From positions 18,457,784 to 18,521,783 of the forward strand of contig NC_134526.1 in the NCBI RefSeq assembly GCF_027942865.1: a DNA stretch of 64,000 nucleotides, read 5' to 3'. Position 1 is the stretch's first letter. Every line of letters begins with the position of its first letter. Made by a program: the position numbers and the translations under genes. Below the pieces are notes generated by a model. The model did no database searches. It was not told the DNA's origin and saw nothing but the letters and a program-made list of their open reading frames with translations. This document shows positions 1 to 14,395 of the stretch, one piece after another. Source of the stretch: Odontesthes bonariensis (Eukaryota; Chordata; Actinopteri; Atheriniformes; Atherinopsidae).

Positions 1-24
1 CTCAACCCCCACCTTCTGTCCACT

Positions 25-46
25 CACACACACACACACACACACA
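25..46. repeat. CA microsatellite
   Basis: Eleven CA units. Confidence 0.9.
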
Positions 47-3000
47 GTGAAAACTTGCACATGTACATAAACAGAAGGCCACTCAAAGATAAAGGATTGT
101 GACACCACATGAGTGCATGTCAAGCAAATGGATAGGGGAGAGATGAGTGCAGGAAGCTTGAGGAGACAGCGAGGATAGGAAGGTGAGGGGTGGAAAGGAC
201 AAGAAAGGTGAGGGATGAAGATGTGAGAGGCAGTTTGGGCTAGTGTAGAATCATGAATATAAAAAGGGGCTCAACAAGAGAAAAAAAACGTATAAAATGG
301 ATGAAATGAGACACAGATAGGGGATCAAATGGGGTAAAAATGAATAGTATCGAGAGAGGGGGAGACTTTCATTTAAATGCATAAAGTTAACCAATGTCTC
401 TGAGTGGAGACCCTCACCTGAGAGAAGCCAGGCATGCAAAACCAAGTTTTAAGCGGCCACGAAGTGGAACGATGAATGTTATGAAGGTAAACACAGGCAA
501 ACTACACCCCGACTATTTGGTTTTGTATAACGTTATGTGACTTTATTACAGGAACCAGGAAAAGGATGCGCTGTCATCAGTAATTACTAAATACAATGTG
601 TCATTTTACTTTGGTGTGCAGGGTAACTATATTGATTATGTAATTGCATTATAAATGAATGTAGCCACTTTGTACAGTTCAGTGGCTGATTCAGTTAATT
701 TGGATCAACTAATGAAGACAGCACTCATTATCATCATATCATTACCATACTTTCCAGATCTTTATGGACTATCATTTCGACTGAAGTTTCAGTGTTCTCT
801 CATGCCTGAAAGTATTCAACTCTCAGCAGTTACGCAACATAATCAGTTTAATTCTATTACATTCGTAAAACTTAGTTTATACATGTACTTCTATCCAGAT
901 TATGAAAAGGCGTTTGTAGTATTTCGGTTTTGTGTGACGCATGTACATTTCTTATCTTAGTTACAGAAAGGTAGATGCAGAACCTGGAATAGCAGCTTGA
1001 TACAGAGATACTTGCAAACAATTTCCAAAGGTTTCTGATCATCCTTTGTACATACAGACTGAAGTGAAATCAAGATATGAATATGAATAAAGTGACACGA
1101 AAAAGAGTTTTACATGTTTAGTCTTAATATGACATGAAAAACTGGAATACTGGTGCAAAATAAATGCAGTCTTTGTTTAGCGACTCCTCAGTTTTGATTT
1201 GGCCAAAGGAAAAATACCGTCTCTGGAGTTTTTGAAAGCTTTGTGATTATTGTCATTCATAATCTTGCCAAGTTCTCTCTAACCATAGAGTCCAAGGTTG
1301 TTTGTTCTTGACCTCACGTTTATGGAGATTTTAGGGAACAAAATTTACTGAAGTTTTTTCATATTGATTTAAAAACAGATGAAGGACATTACATTTGAGG
1401 TGTTGTAAATCCATAAAGTCAAATGGGTTTGACAGCCTCACCCATTCATTAATTCAATCTGCATTGTAATTATCCAAACAAGGAAGTCAATTCATGCTCT
1501 TGTAGAAGCTCTGCTACTCACTTTGGAATACATCGAACATTTAAGAGTATTCTGTTGTGTTTTCTGCACATTCTCTTTCTGTTGCCAACAGTTACCTAAT
1601 GGCTGTCGACAAATTTATTATTCAGGGCCAAATGTAAAATTTCTTTTGAAAATCAAGCCATGAATTTATTCTGCTGATTAGGTCAAATGTTTTCTTAGTC
1701 AAATGATCATTAATTCACTTTTTCTGGATGCAGACAGAGTGCTCGTTTCTTTTTTCACAAAATTTGAATTTGTGATTGCATGTATAATTAAACTTGTCAA
1801 ATCACGAACATTGCGACTGATTAAATTTCCAAAATGTGTTGTTTGACAGCCCTAAGAGACCCTAACTCTGTAAGAATTGTACCTCAATGTTTAGCAAATG
1901 CAGTGTCTCATTAGACAGTTGCAGCACAAGCATTGCTTACAATAAGATCGCTGAGCTAAGTTGTTGGATTTTCGTCTGCCTGTGGCAAAAACACTGAGAC
2001 GAACAGAAGTCTAAAGCTATGTCGAGAAAGCAGAAAATCCTCAGCCTTCATATATACACTGAATCAGCAATGTGTTTTTGAGTGGATGTTACAATAGAGA
2101 CTTCAGCATGAACACATGATTCAGTTTAGGACTGGATATACTGTATAACATTTTACATGCATATGTTGTGAGTGAGAAAGAACAATTTAGATTAATAGTC
2201 TCCCAAAACAGGTTTCAAATCAAAATTAGAATCATGATCAGGAATCTGACACTGCGTACATCTTTATGTTAACGACTCGTCGACCAAAATGTAGTCCAGG
2301 CTGTTCTACTTTTATTCTCTATTTAAGCGTCTCTGATCTTTAAAAATTCTATGTTATGCTGTATTGAAGGAAATTTAAGTTTATAAAGGAAACAGTATAA
2401 AAATGGCATTCCTTACTCTGATCAAGAGTAGGGCAAAGAATCTAATCCCCCCAAAAATCCAGTGACTTCCATTGAGATCCAGTATTAGGAACCCATCCCC
2501 AGTTACCTTTTTAAACAAAAAGTAGTCATATTAAATACTAAGTCATACTAAAAACATTAGCTTAGTCATTCTCTATCTTCTGTTCTCTGTGGATTGGTTG
2601 TCCCCATTGTTTTTATGTATTAACCCAAATTTTCAACTGGAACTGTATGTGTTTACTGTTGTATAAGCGCAGATGCTTGGTCACATATTGCAACTTTATT
2701 ATTTTCCTGAAGGTATAAGGTATATAGATTAAGGCTACTGCTGGTTTCTGTGTGAAGCCAAATGTTAAATCCCACTATGAATCTTAATTATGGGTTGTAA
2801 AATGGTGCTTTCAAAATGACCTGATGAGGCATAGTTTATAAAAAAACAAGCTTAGAAAAATGACTCAAGATGGCAAAATCTATTAACTCTGAGGCCTTTA
2901 TAAAGCCTCAAATGTATGTTAGGATTAATTTGATTTGGAATGAAATGGAAAAACTCATATTGACCGACTTCCTGGCACTACAAATGCGATATCACCAATT

Positions 3001-6000
3001 TATGTTCACCTTGAATGATCATGATCTGAACTGTCACAGGGAACTTGTTGCCAGGAACAATTAAGGGAAAAAAAACATGCAAAGGTTGGGGACAGGGGAA
3101 AGTCTCTACTGATGTTTAAGGGCCGTGTAGGCTATACTCTCGCAGCAGTGTGTCGCAGTGAGCTTGTCGCAGACATGACGCATACTCACATGATTAAGAG
3201 TTTCATCAATATTCGCTGCACATGAGTTTTGACGAATAATTAAGTAGTTTGAGATCCCTCTGTTAATTTTCTTATGTTTTCAGAAATAACTAAAAAAAAA
3301 CAATTACTGAATAGAAGAATTGTTTTTAACTAGACCTGTCATTTGTAATCTAAGTGGATTTTCATAAGGATTTTTTAAGGCTCAAGTGTTCCAGGGATAT
3401 TTATTTGGTCTATCAGTCACTTGCAAAACGCTGAAATCCATCCTCTACCTAAATGTTGCCTTTTCCACTGGGAGAACACTCTGGATTTGCTCAGCTGCTC
3501 TTTAATTTCAGTAGAAGTGATGTGGTTGACCCTTGGTGCTGAGGGAAAGCAGCTCTGTATGCAAACAAATTGACTTTAATGATCCAATTTGCACCTAAAT
3601 CCCCATCACCCATTTAAACACTTATTGACATGCGCTAAATTATTTACATTCGCTCTCTCCGACTCCATCTGCATCTCTCAAATCATTACATTACCTCTCA
3701 CTCAGTCTTGCCTCCCCTCTCTTTAACTCTCACTTTATTGCATGTCCCCCTTTTCCCTGCTGTCATCTTCTTTCATTATAGCTCATTATAATATTTTCTG
3801 CTCGATGTTGCTTTTCAATTAGGAGCCTCCTAAATAGTAAATTCCATGGAATCCCTTCTCAGTGGGTGTCAAACTAATTTCTTATATCTTATCAACTACT
3901 AGCACTATACTGCCAAATTAATAAGGATTTTGATAACAATTGATTCACAGGATAATACTTTACACTATGTAATTGATGGGATTTTTCTCCGTGACTCATT
4001 GATCAGTGCGGCACAAAAAGACTGTCACTGTTTTTAATCAAAACAGATAAGAAAGTCAGATAAAAAAAATACCTCAATATTAAGTGTTGATGTTTCATTT
4101 CAGTTTGAGTGGATTTAAAAAAAAAAAAACAGTCAAGAATTATTGCATGTGTATATTTCAATATGGTAAAAAGGGTTTAAAAATATGACTGAAGCAGAGG
4201 AAAAGGGATTCTTTCTGAGTTTGTCATATCTCAGAAAAATGTGTGATTAACCACTCAACCAAACAGCATCATTTCAAAAAGTCAACAACTAAACAAGATT
4301 AGGATTTAAAATCAGGAAACAATTAGCTGTGCTCTCTGGGCCGATGCACAGTAAGGACACTAATTCACAAATCTCAGACCAACCTAAAAGAACCATACTA
4401 AAGAGGGGAATAGATTTAAGTTGGCTCCTCACAAGTTGGCCTCTTAGTTTTTAGACACAAAGCTAGCTAGTATGACTGGCTGGTTTAAGGCTAATGCATA
4501 GTTGGCCTGTTAACATCACATTGTTAGGGCCAGGGTTAAGTTTTAAGCCTTAAATGCCAGTTCCTGCATCATCCAGTCGGGATTCAACACCTGCCCGGCC
4601 CTAGAAATCCTTAACTGGTCAAAACTCCACAAATCAGTGCAACATATTTGGCAGTCTTCCATCAGTTTTTAGCAATATTTCCTAACACGCATAGATTGTT
4701 TCATTGAAAACCTCCAAGTCTGATTTTTTTTTTTTGTTAATCCCAATTCATCATCCACCATGTACACAACAAATTGGCTGCCAACAGCTAACTCTGTACC
4801 CTAAAACACTTAGCCAATTAACTGCGTGAGTATTTGACTAATGGCTGTCCAGATGAAGAATGGTATCAGTTCTCACTTTCTCACCTGCTGCCAAAGCAGA
4901 TATTTATCTCCACCTAAATATCATTAGCCTTCTGTTCAGGATCGCGCTTTCCTGCTGTAGAGTTTTGATAATGGAGAACAAAACATATCCATGTACCCCT
5001 ACAAACAAAAGTGAAATTACCCTGTTAATTGGCAGATAAAGCAGATTAATCAGCTAAAATGCTAATCCCAGTAAATCCACGCTCGTGTTTTTTCTTTTAG
5101 CCTTTTGCAGAGATAAGTAACAGGAAGCTGTGACTGGAGGTCAGACTTAGGTGGAGTGAAAGAGCGAAAGAGAAAAGGAAAAAAAAGATGAAGAGAGTTA
5201 AAGGATCAAGGATCCCTGGGACTCAGGAGAGAGCTGGATCAAAGGCAGCGTGCCATATCCTGGAGCACAAAAATACAGTAGATGTAAAACACAGAGGGGA
5301 AACTTTGAGAGCTCCAGACTGATGGCGCACAGCTAGAGGGGCAAAGTTGTGATGTTTGAAGCTTCAAAAACCTATTTGATAATGTTTATGTCACTCACAC
5401 TTGCACTGTGAATAAAGTCTGCCATGCTGCCCACTCTTAGTCCAGTTTTATCCTGGACGCTGCAGGCTGAGATTTTAGAACAACTCTATCTAGTTTCCAG
5501 TAAAGCAACACAACATTCTGATCCCGTTTAATTGTTTTTGGCTCTGATCCAGTCCAAAGAAAACAGAGATTGAGAACTGAGATTGAAGACTCATCATCTT
5601 TTCTGAAAATAATCAGATTTTGATACATACACTTCAAAGAAAATAGCTGATTTTTTTTACAAAGTGCAAATGTTGTAGGAGATACAGAATTAGCATATTT
5701 TGTGTGCTTAGGAAATCTTAAGAAGGATGACAAAGGACTCTGAACTCCCAAGTTTAGTCTATGAAAATTCATCCGAAATAAAACACTTGTTGCATTTAAT
5801 CTTTTCCATCAAACTACATACAACACCATCTAGAGTGACCTTCTTTGAACTACAAGCAATCATGGGAGTGACTGTGTTGTATGTTGAGATGTTCAGTTAG
5901 ATGAATCATCCATGTTCCACTTGTTATGTGTGCTGTTACATAACTTCAGAAACACAAGGACTGATGTGGCCATTGAAATAGAAGGACTCAAAGTGAGATT

Positions 6001-7934
6001 TACAGAGGCTTTCTGTGGTGTCAATGAGCAGAACATTTTGGGCTCACACAATTATTCCAGCTGATCTCGGTCTAACTGACCAAAAGATAGTGCTGTTCAG
6101 AGACTGTGGAGCTTAAAACGCAAAGGTGTAGTGGTAAATGAGCTATGTCTTACTCCAAGCAGCAGAGGGAAAAGAACAGAAAGAACAAGGAAGTGTGAAC
6201 CTTAGCACTTAGAAGTAGCAGTAAGTACTTACTGTTTTATAAGTTTGCTGAAAAGTTGCTGTTTCTCCCTCATTTCCTCATCACACGAGCACCCTTTTAT
6301 TTTCCCTTGCTAAATTCTTCAGTTTTTTCAACTGTGCTGATGTGGATTTCAGAGGAAGCAGACGCCAGTGAGAAGCAGTGACAAAGCAGTAGCTAAACAG
6401 TAGGATTGGAGAAAGAAAGAATGGTACTGTAGTAAAAACAGGGAGAGATATTGTGACAGCAGGCAGAGAGGCCGTTCTACACCGTCAAGCATCAGTTCCC
6501 TCAGGACTGATTAAATGCATTAGGCCTGTCCACTGGGAAGCAGTGAGGTGATTAGCTCTACTTCAGCTTCACGGTGGAAGATATGGGGCACACATCCACA
6601 TAGATGCACACAGATAAATGCCTAATGTAACAAATGCGGATGTACAGGACAGTTAATAAAGTGATAATACAGCACTGGGGTACCTCACAATTAGGGTCTA
6701 ATGTACCAGAATAAACACATTTAAGCTAATATTACACTTCATATTACATTGGACAACATCAACTGTATTACAGCAACTGGATCTTGAATTTATAGACTGC
6801 TAAAAGCGGCAATAGAGGCAAGGGGAGAAGAGTAGTCTCAAACAGGGAACACAAGTGTCGCACAAAAGAGTTTGGGATCAAACCTGCTCTGAGCATAAAC
6901 CAGCCCAATCTCTTAAGATCACTAGTAAAAGATATACGTTTAACCACATGACAAAAATGTAACATCACAAATCAGGGTAAAAAATCCTGAGAACGTGTTT
7001 TCCCAGTTGTTGCTTTTTTTTTTTTTTTTCATCTAGGTTGACATTACCAGAACTGCAATGCATGAATATTTAAACATCTAAGCTGTAACCATGACTACTT
7101 TTCTAAACATAACTATTTGCTTTAAACTTCGAACCCCCGACCAGTAGCAAATGAAGCCGAAGATGTTAAGCGAAGGGACTGTTGCAAACATTGTGTTGAT
7201 AGTCCTCGATCTGCTGAGCTTTTGGATGAGTCAGCAGGTTAACAGCATCCTCTGCCCCTCATTCTCCTTACTAGCAACCAAATCAACAGTTTGCAATGTG
7301 TGCACGTTGTCATGTAGAAACACGTGGCGGGTGAGTGACATCATCATGCCACATGCTGCAGCTTAATGCCTTAATGTGTACGGATGTAGTTATGATTATA
7401 CCATGTAATGTGAGATTGTGTTAGTTAGGCACATGTTAAAAATTGGATGACAAACTCATTACTTTATCCAGCCAAACAAGTCACATCAGTTATACAACGG
7501 TAAGTACTATTTGAACCCTAGAAACAGTGTGCAGCTACATTAGGAACTTCTTGAAAAGGACAAATGTGAATACAAAAACCTACAATGTGGAAGTGCTCCA
7601 TAGTGATAAAGTAGAGACGAATAAAAGGTGTCAGAATGGTAACCTTTGCAGAAAAACATTGCATTATTAAAAGTTTTATCAACCAAAAGTGAATAACCAA
7701 GAATAGCTTTTAATCATTCAACTTTATACAATGTACAATATTCTGAGGAAAACTACATACTGTACATCCATGTTGCATATGGTGTCGTGCATATGGTTTA
7801 AGGTTGGTCCTGGCCAACCTCAGTGCGCGACTTCCTTTCATGGGAAGGAGGGTAGTCAAACCCATATGTGTACTCTCTGTTCAGTTCAATTTTTGCCCCT
7901 TTAACACCTCTTCACTTAACACATCCACACATTT
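47..7934. other. No gene seen; AT-rich noncoding DNA
   Basis: Short open frames only, none with family signatures. A purine-rich stretch covers about 120-400. About 5010-5065 carries a cluster of homeodomain-type TAAT words. No tRNA or other RNA gene was found. Confidence 0.6.
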
Positions 7935-8095
7935 ATTCAATTCAATTCAATTCATTTTTATTTATATAGCGCCAAATACAACAAATGTCATCTGAAGGCA
8001 CTTAAATAATAAAGTCCAATTCAAGCCAATTGGAATTAAATTAATTGTAATCATAATTATTTATAAAATAATCCAATAATCCAATAATGCACCAC
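7935..8095 (+). repeat. Teleost interspersed repeat with 'ATTTATATAGCGCC' core, copy 1
   Basis: Opens with an ATTCA tandem run, then TTTTTATTTATATAGCGCC and a body ending in an AATAATCC run. The second copy at 19638 matches it closely over about 150 bases. The class is not known to me; this core is common across fish genomes. Confidence 0.7.
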
Positions 8096-9644
8096 TTGCA
8101 TTTCACATACTTCTAACATCTACAACCCACTGTTGTTCTGTCTAATATTCCTTGTAATACATAAAATAATGCCTTGCATGGGCTCCTTACCTGTTGCACT
8201 CTTGTTGCCAGATTTGTGACAGATGTAATGACCCTTGCCCTGTTTTGGGGCTCCTTGTTGCGCTTTCTGTTTCTAATTTTTTTTTTTAAAGTATTGCTGT
8301 GTGTTTTAGCTCATTGTCATGCAGCAAAATGAACAGGGACCAGGTGCCCCTCACTGGTATTACCTGATAGGAATCTGAAATGCCTAAAACCTTTGCACAA
8401 GACTCTATGCCATTCATTATTTATTTTGTTCTGTCTAATCAACCACTCAGGGGCCACTGGTAGTCTGAGGCATGTGGGAGTGTGGTTTACAAACCCTGTA
8501 AGTAATCAATGAATGGCTGTAGGCAAAAAAGAAACATCCAAAATTCAATTACCCCAGACTTGGCAGAGAAAACTGTTGAGCAATGACCTTACAGAAATGT
8601 CAAACTAAATGTATGCAGTTTCATTTTACATAATATTAAAATCTCCTAGAAGACCAAATTCATTATGCAGCCTATTTGTCAAAGAGCAATCCTAGCTAAG
8701 TGGACCAAGCGTCCTTTACATGGGATGTTGTGAGATGTCCCTTTCATGAGCTAATGTACTGAATGTTCTTAGAGCTCATTGTTCTGCATGCCAATGACTG
8801 CAACACTATGAAAATACCTGTTGGAACAGAAGCTCACAGAGGCACTGTTGGCATGATTTAAAAAATTTCTTGAACAAAGGATTTTGGCATCTTGTAATTC
8901 TTAAAATGAATTCCGACATGAAAATGATATTTTGGAATCCATTTCTTCCTAAATAAATCTCATCTGCAGTGCGGTCTTATCTCAAGCAACTGATTCCCAA
9001 AAAGCCGCTCAGCTTACTCATGATGTATTTTTGGCTATGTGAATAGTTTGTGTCTGAATATTAACAAATATAAATTTAGATATACAACTGTTTATTTTTT
9101 ATTCAGTATGTCAAAGAATTTCTCAAAATGCATGCATTCTCATATATAATTCAGTGTGAGTGTGTCAAACTATCCACAAAGACCAGGGCTGAAATACCCT
9201 TTGAATTTTACCAAAGGCACACATTAGTCCCCTGAAGTACATGTCACATCACTCTTTGACATATGAAATGTCAGTAGCAAATGCATAAAGGACTTTTACA
9301 ATATTTTTTTTTTTTTCCACATTAACTATGTATTAGGCAGGGCCTCCAGTTGATTTCAAGTAGAACTTAAGTTCTTTGTGGATTCAAGATGTGACAAACA
9401 TTCATTTCAGATTCTGGTCTGTGTTGACATGGTTGCTCGACATGAGCAGATTTTTTTGCTATACACATTTGCTCCAATTGTTAGGCAAAATCTGTGATCT
9501 AAAGAACAACACATACAATAAACCCATTGCTATGTTCAAAATCAGTCTTAGACAACTCTTGCTTTGTAGTTAACACAGGTAAATCGAATAAAACACATGA
9601 CTATTAGATCTAAAGTGCAGCTAAAAAACTCTCCTCATGCCATT
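8096..9644. other. No gene seen
   Basis: AT-rich DNA with one possible transposon-tail word near 8385 (CCTAAAACCTTTGCACA). Confidence 0.55.
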
Positions 9645-10145
9645 TCACCACCGATACAGGGCTGTTGTGCTGTCACATGACAGGTTGGGTCCATGCATTC
9701 ATGTTGTTTATGCCAAATTCTGCCCCCACCATCTGTGAGACTCAACAGATCAGGTCAGGATATCCAATCATCAAATGTCCTGGTTTGGCCAGCCTGTGTC
9801 CACTGTGTGCTCAGATTTCTGTTCCTGTCTAATAGGAGTGAGATCCAATGAGGTCTCCTGCTGTTCAAAGTCATCCAAGCATGGACAGGTTCTGCATTAT
9901 GAGATGCATGATGGAGAGTGTGCCAGCTCCAACCAGTTTGGCCACATTTTTCTGACCTCTCTCTCCAACACTAGTACTGTTGCTCAATGGACGTTTTCTT
10001 TTGTGTTGATGTTTTTGCACCATTGTGAGCGAACTGTGGAGACTTGAGTGCATGAAAATCCCAGGAGATCAGCAGTTTTATAAATGCTTAAATCAGTCAA
10101 TAAGCCACCAACAATCAAGCCACAGTCAAAGCCACCAGGCTGCAC
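9645..10145 (-). mobile_element. Tc1/mariner transposon relic, N-terminal half of transposase
   Basis: The minus strand carries, from 10145 downwards, a helix-turn-helix region like FDCGLIVGG...TADLLGFS, then SVGERGQKNVAKLVGAG (family form ERGQRRMARLVRAD), and near 9700 RIWHKQHECMDPTC (family form RIWRKQHESMDPSC). The order fits the first two thirds of a common vertebrate Tc1-like transposase. Small deletions and frame changes show it is inactive. Terminal repeats were not found. Confidence 0.8.
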
Positions 10146-11695
10146 TTTCATCCATTTGATTGTTCAGTGAATAAGTTGGTGCACAGGTGTATGTCTCTTG
10201 CTTGGTTGCGTGCATACTGATTTACTGTGTGCATCAAATCCTGGAAGATTGTCTTGAACACATTATGTCCCAGATTGCCAAGGGTGAAACAGACATGTGA
10301 GCACACAGTGCAAACTCTCACACACAAAACCATTGCCGAGCTCCACAGTGAAAAGCTGACGCAATTATGAAAGGAATGATTCACCTGCTGATCTTCAAAG
10401 GTCTCCCTTCATTTCAGTACATCTCTCATTTCCCTTCCCTGCTGCATCCCCACCTCTCTGTTTGCGTGTCATTTCTGATGTTTCTTTCTTTTTCCCGTCT
10501 CACAATCATTGCCATCTTTTTTTTTCTGCCTCCTTTTGTCTTTTTGCCTGCCACTCTGGAAGTAAGAGCTTTTTGCATCTTCGTAGGTTGTATTTTCAGA
10601 ACAGAGCGCACTTGGCGACATTAGTAATGTTGCCAGTGATTTCTTATTCAAAAGAGAATAAGCATCCAGGGAAAAAAAAAAAGATAAATTGATTTCACTT
10701 CTCTCAGTCTCTCTCTGCTTCCCCTCTTTCTCTCCCTCTCTGTCGTTGGAGTTAAAGTTAGAGCCACCTCCTACAGAAATTTCTTACTGCAGCACTCTGC
10801 ACCACACTTTTCCCTTCTCAAGGCTTCTTTCCAGCCTGTTATTTTCTCCTCTTAAGTTTACACATAAGCTTACAATTAGTGCAATATCACCCTTTAAATA
10901 TCACGTGGAATATAGTACACAAGCTGGAATTTTCTTGTTTGAAGACAGCATAGTGACTACTGAGTGAGTTATGTAGTGTTATTTACTGTAAATGCAGATG
11001 CACAAGGTGATGCATTCATTTAATAAGGTAGCCTACATTTTCTGTGAATTCTATCATTTCCAAATGGTCCTCAACTAAACAACCCACAACGAGAATAGCT
11101 GCATAAGATTAAATGTTAATCGTGTTTTGACATAGACAGACAATGTAGCCCATATGGTTCAAGAGCAGAGCAGATCTGGGCAAAGCACTCTACGGCTACT
11201 TGAAAGCACAGCATTGCTGTTTGGTTGTAGCACTGCCACACTGATCCAGAGACAAGCTCTTCCCAGTGCTGTTAATCACTCCCTACACCAACACCTCAAG
11301 GTAACAGTGCAGTTCAGATTCTTTCCTCCCCCAGTTATCCAATATATCCCCAGATCTTCATTCTCACACTTTTGGCTCCTCTTTTCCCTTTCCTCCAGAA
11401 GTTTTCTTCTCTTCTCGTCATCCTTACAAACCTCACCTCTCCTGCAGTTGACCTTAATAAGGGGCACAGACCCAAATGCAGAGCTGAAGACAGCTTACCA
11501 CTCACAAAACATTGTTTTCTGTGAGGCTAACAGGGTTAAGAATATTAATGATACTCTGCTCCATCTCATTACTCAGAAGGTCTCCAGACATAACCACGCA
11601 CACACACATACATTTATCTCCCTGTGTGTCAAAGAGCCCTCCAGCTTAGCATTGTTTTCTCTGAAAGAGCCCTAAAATAATCCAATATGAAATTG

Positions 11696-11715
11696 CCCCC
11701 CCCCCCCCCCCCCCC
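11696..11715. repeat. Poly-C run, 20 bases
   Basis: Uninterrupted homopolymer; a likely site of length error in reads. Confidence 0.95.
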
Positions 11716-12801
11716 TAACTTGGTAAATGAGTTATGTAAGGTTAGGCTGCTTGAGTCAAAGGGCATTTATGTTTTTTGCATGTGTCTTTAAAAGCACAAC
11801 TGTTGTCTTTTCAGGCTGAAACATTCATAGAACACAAAACACTAGGTTCTGTTCGAAGCATCTAACGAGTGTCAGCTACCATTGACTGGATACACATCTC
11901 TCTAAGGGTATATATAATTTCTAAATAAGTGCATGAGCATTTGAGAGTTCATTAGGAATCATTGTCGACGCACTGTAACACCATTTTGAATCATTTTTCA
12001 ACATGCGAGGTTAGCATCGTAACATGGTGTGTTCTAAGCCCAACTCTATTTTTTATAACTCTAAAGTATTTGGGTGCTTAAACTTAACTAAGCAGTGGCC
12101 CAGGGCAAAGCTGAAGTCCTATGATACAAAAAAAAAAAACAGGTGCTAAAACAGAGGTTTCAAACAGAACTCACAAGGAAGAAGAGCTACGTTCCTCCAG
12201 GGAGAAAGTCCCATGACTTCCTTTAGTCTAGACATCAGGAACTCAGGTTATTCCTTGAGGATCTTCCACCTCCTGAAAAAGTCTTTGTCTCTCTTGGCTT
12301 TATGTTTAAGACTTGCTGCATGATGCCATCATTACCGACTTGTGATGCATCTGGCTCTCAATATAAAGTTAAAATTAAAGCCGAGAGTGCTGAAGCACCT
12401 TCAAATATAGACACATCATAAATGTGTCTGGATGTCCTAGAACCACCATGTGTATCCTCTCTCAACAGCACATATGCGGCAACAGTGAGACTGCCCCCAG
12501 GATGAAAGATAGTTCTCTTGGGAAAAGAAGTGTAGTCAAAATTAGAGAGCTTCCATGGTCTAGTTCACTGCTTGTGTCTGCATTCACAACACTTTAAGCT
12601 GCCTTTTTTAATTGCTTGCTCCAGTTCTTTACCAATTGGAATAATTTTAAAATATTAAATGACACCGTCTTCATTACTAGAACACTGCATTGGGATCTGT
12701 TTTATGGCCCTTAATGAGGAACTTCTCCCTCTTCTATCTCTCTCGAAACATTCATCTATCTATCCAGCTATCTATGGGTTTGATTCAGTTTCTGTGTGTG
12801 C

Positions 12802-12804
<3 letters not shown>

Positions 12805-12838
<34 letters not shown>
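12805..12838. repeat. TG microsatellite
   Basis: Pure TG run of about 17 units. It makes two chance Val-Cys open frames. Confidence 0.9.
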
Positions 12839-12842
<4 letters not shown>

Positions 12843-14395
12843 AAAGAGAATGGAGAAAGAGGCAGCCAGTGACAGATGGACTCTGGTCATAGTCCCAGAG
12901 GATTACACACTACAGATGCTGCCGCCAAGTAAGGTGTCAGCAGTTTGGTCTCGCATGCTTTTAAATTCTCTATGTAACACAAATATATGTCACTGCCCTT
13001 CATGACTTGTAATTGCAGCTTACACTTCGTGGAATCTTGGCATCCGTCCTGGTTTTGAGATATACAATGTGAACCTGCACCATGCAAAAAGAAGAGCAAA
13101 ACAAAAAAAAAAAAAAAGGAAATGATAATGTCCCAGTTTCACAGGATAATACACACCTCTTGCAGTAAACATTGCTCCAGAAAATATTTCTTTAGAGGAA
13201 AGCAGTTAAAAAAATAATGCTCCACCACCCCAAACCAGTTGTTGACTCCACCTGTGTAGTTTTAATATCTGACATGATACTATTATTGATTTGCTTTTAA
13301 CAAGTCTTTGTGTGATGTAAGATATACACCAAGATATGTTCCTTCAATAACATGACAACACTTTACTAAAACACTTTTGTCACTTCGTAGTTGAAAAGAG
13401 GAGTGTTATCCTGTTAATGACAATATTTATGGATGATTCTTTCTAAAACAAAAAAGAGAGAATAAGACACCACAAGACTTCAACCAGGGTACTTTACTAC
13501 AAGTGAGAAGCTTGGGTCAAGACATAACAGAAACATGAATGTCATCAGTCAGAAACTTACTGATTCATATAGTGCAAAGAGTTGTCCCTGTTATTGCCTA
13601 AATGGTCAAAGTCCAAAGTCCAAAACCTTGCTGAGATTTTGCTGCAGATGAAGCTTCTTTTACATATTCTGGTGCCAGAAATATTTACACAGGCTTTCTC
13701 CACCCATCTCTGTGCCAAAACATGGAGCTTACAGATGAACAAAATGACATCATAATGCTGGTTAAGTTTAGACAATACTATCACTTGGTTAGGGTTAGGA
13801 AAAGATCATGCTTAGATCTATAATACGTTCTTTTTACATCACGAGTGTTACTGTCTTAGACACCATTTTGCTTTTTGCCTTGGTTACATGTAAACAAAAC
13901 ATGCTACAACTAAATATTGTCACTTTCTTGTTGACTTTAGAAAACAACATCACTTGGTTTGTGTTACAAAATCAAAACTACTTTGAGAGCGTTAAAAAAA
14001 AGATCCTTGCTGTCACTCTTTCATAACTTCAAAGGCTTGACATGTGTGAACGCTTCTGGTGTGCCTGAGTGATGGCTCTACCAAAGATTTTGCGTGTCCT
14101 ACTATCAGCCTGTCAGATGACCTATTGTGTCATTTTCTAAGAGGACATTTTCTAAAAACTACAGTGATATCACCAAAATGCTTTACTGGATTCAGGTGCA
14201 CCACAGCTTCTGACCCAGCAGTGAGCTCTGGGCTGAGATGTCAGTGTCAATCAGTCTCATAATATTCAGAGAATCTTTTTTTTTAATCTTGTTTTTGCTC
14301 ATACCCAAGGGTGTAGACATTGTTGTAGACATTTTGGCACACCAACACATCCACAAACACATATGCAGCTCAACTCTGCTGTGCAACACTAAAGC

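Larger units (their letters stand above)
10146..14395. other. No gene seen; pyrimidine-rich and microsatellite DNA
   Basis: About 10430-10760 is strongly pyrimidine-rich on the plus strand and gives overlapping chance frames on both strands. A frame of 173 codons at 11154-11675 lacks any family motif. Poly-C and TG runs are listed separately. Confidence 0.55.

Noticed and set aside
7126..7145. Minus-strand GGGGGTTCGAAG resembling a tRNA T-loop
   Set aside because: The bases on the two sides of the loop do not pair into a five-bp stem, and no acceptor or anticodon arm follows.
8280..8410. Possible transposon tail ending in CCTAAAACCTTTGCACA
   Set aside because: Only one short word is reminiscent of known elements; not enough to call.
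11154..11675. 173-codon open frame
   Set aside because: Low-complexity Ser/Leu/Phe composition, no domain, no exon structure, pyrimidine-rich DNA.
12659..12892. Two overlapping open frames with Val-Cys runs
   Set aside because: They are created by the TG microsatellite.
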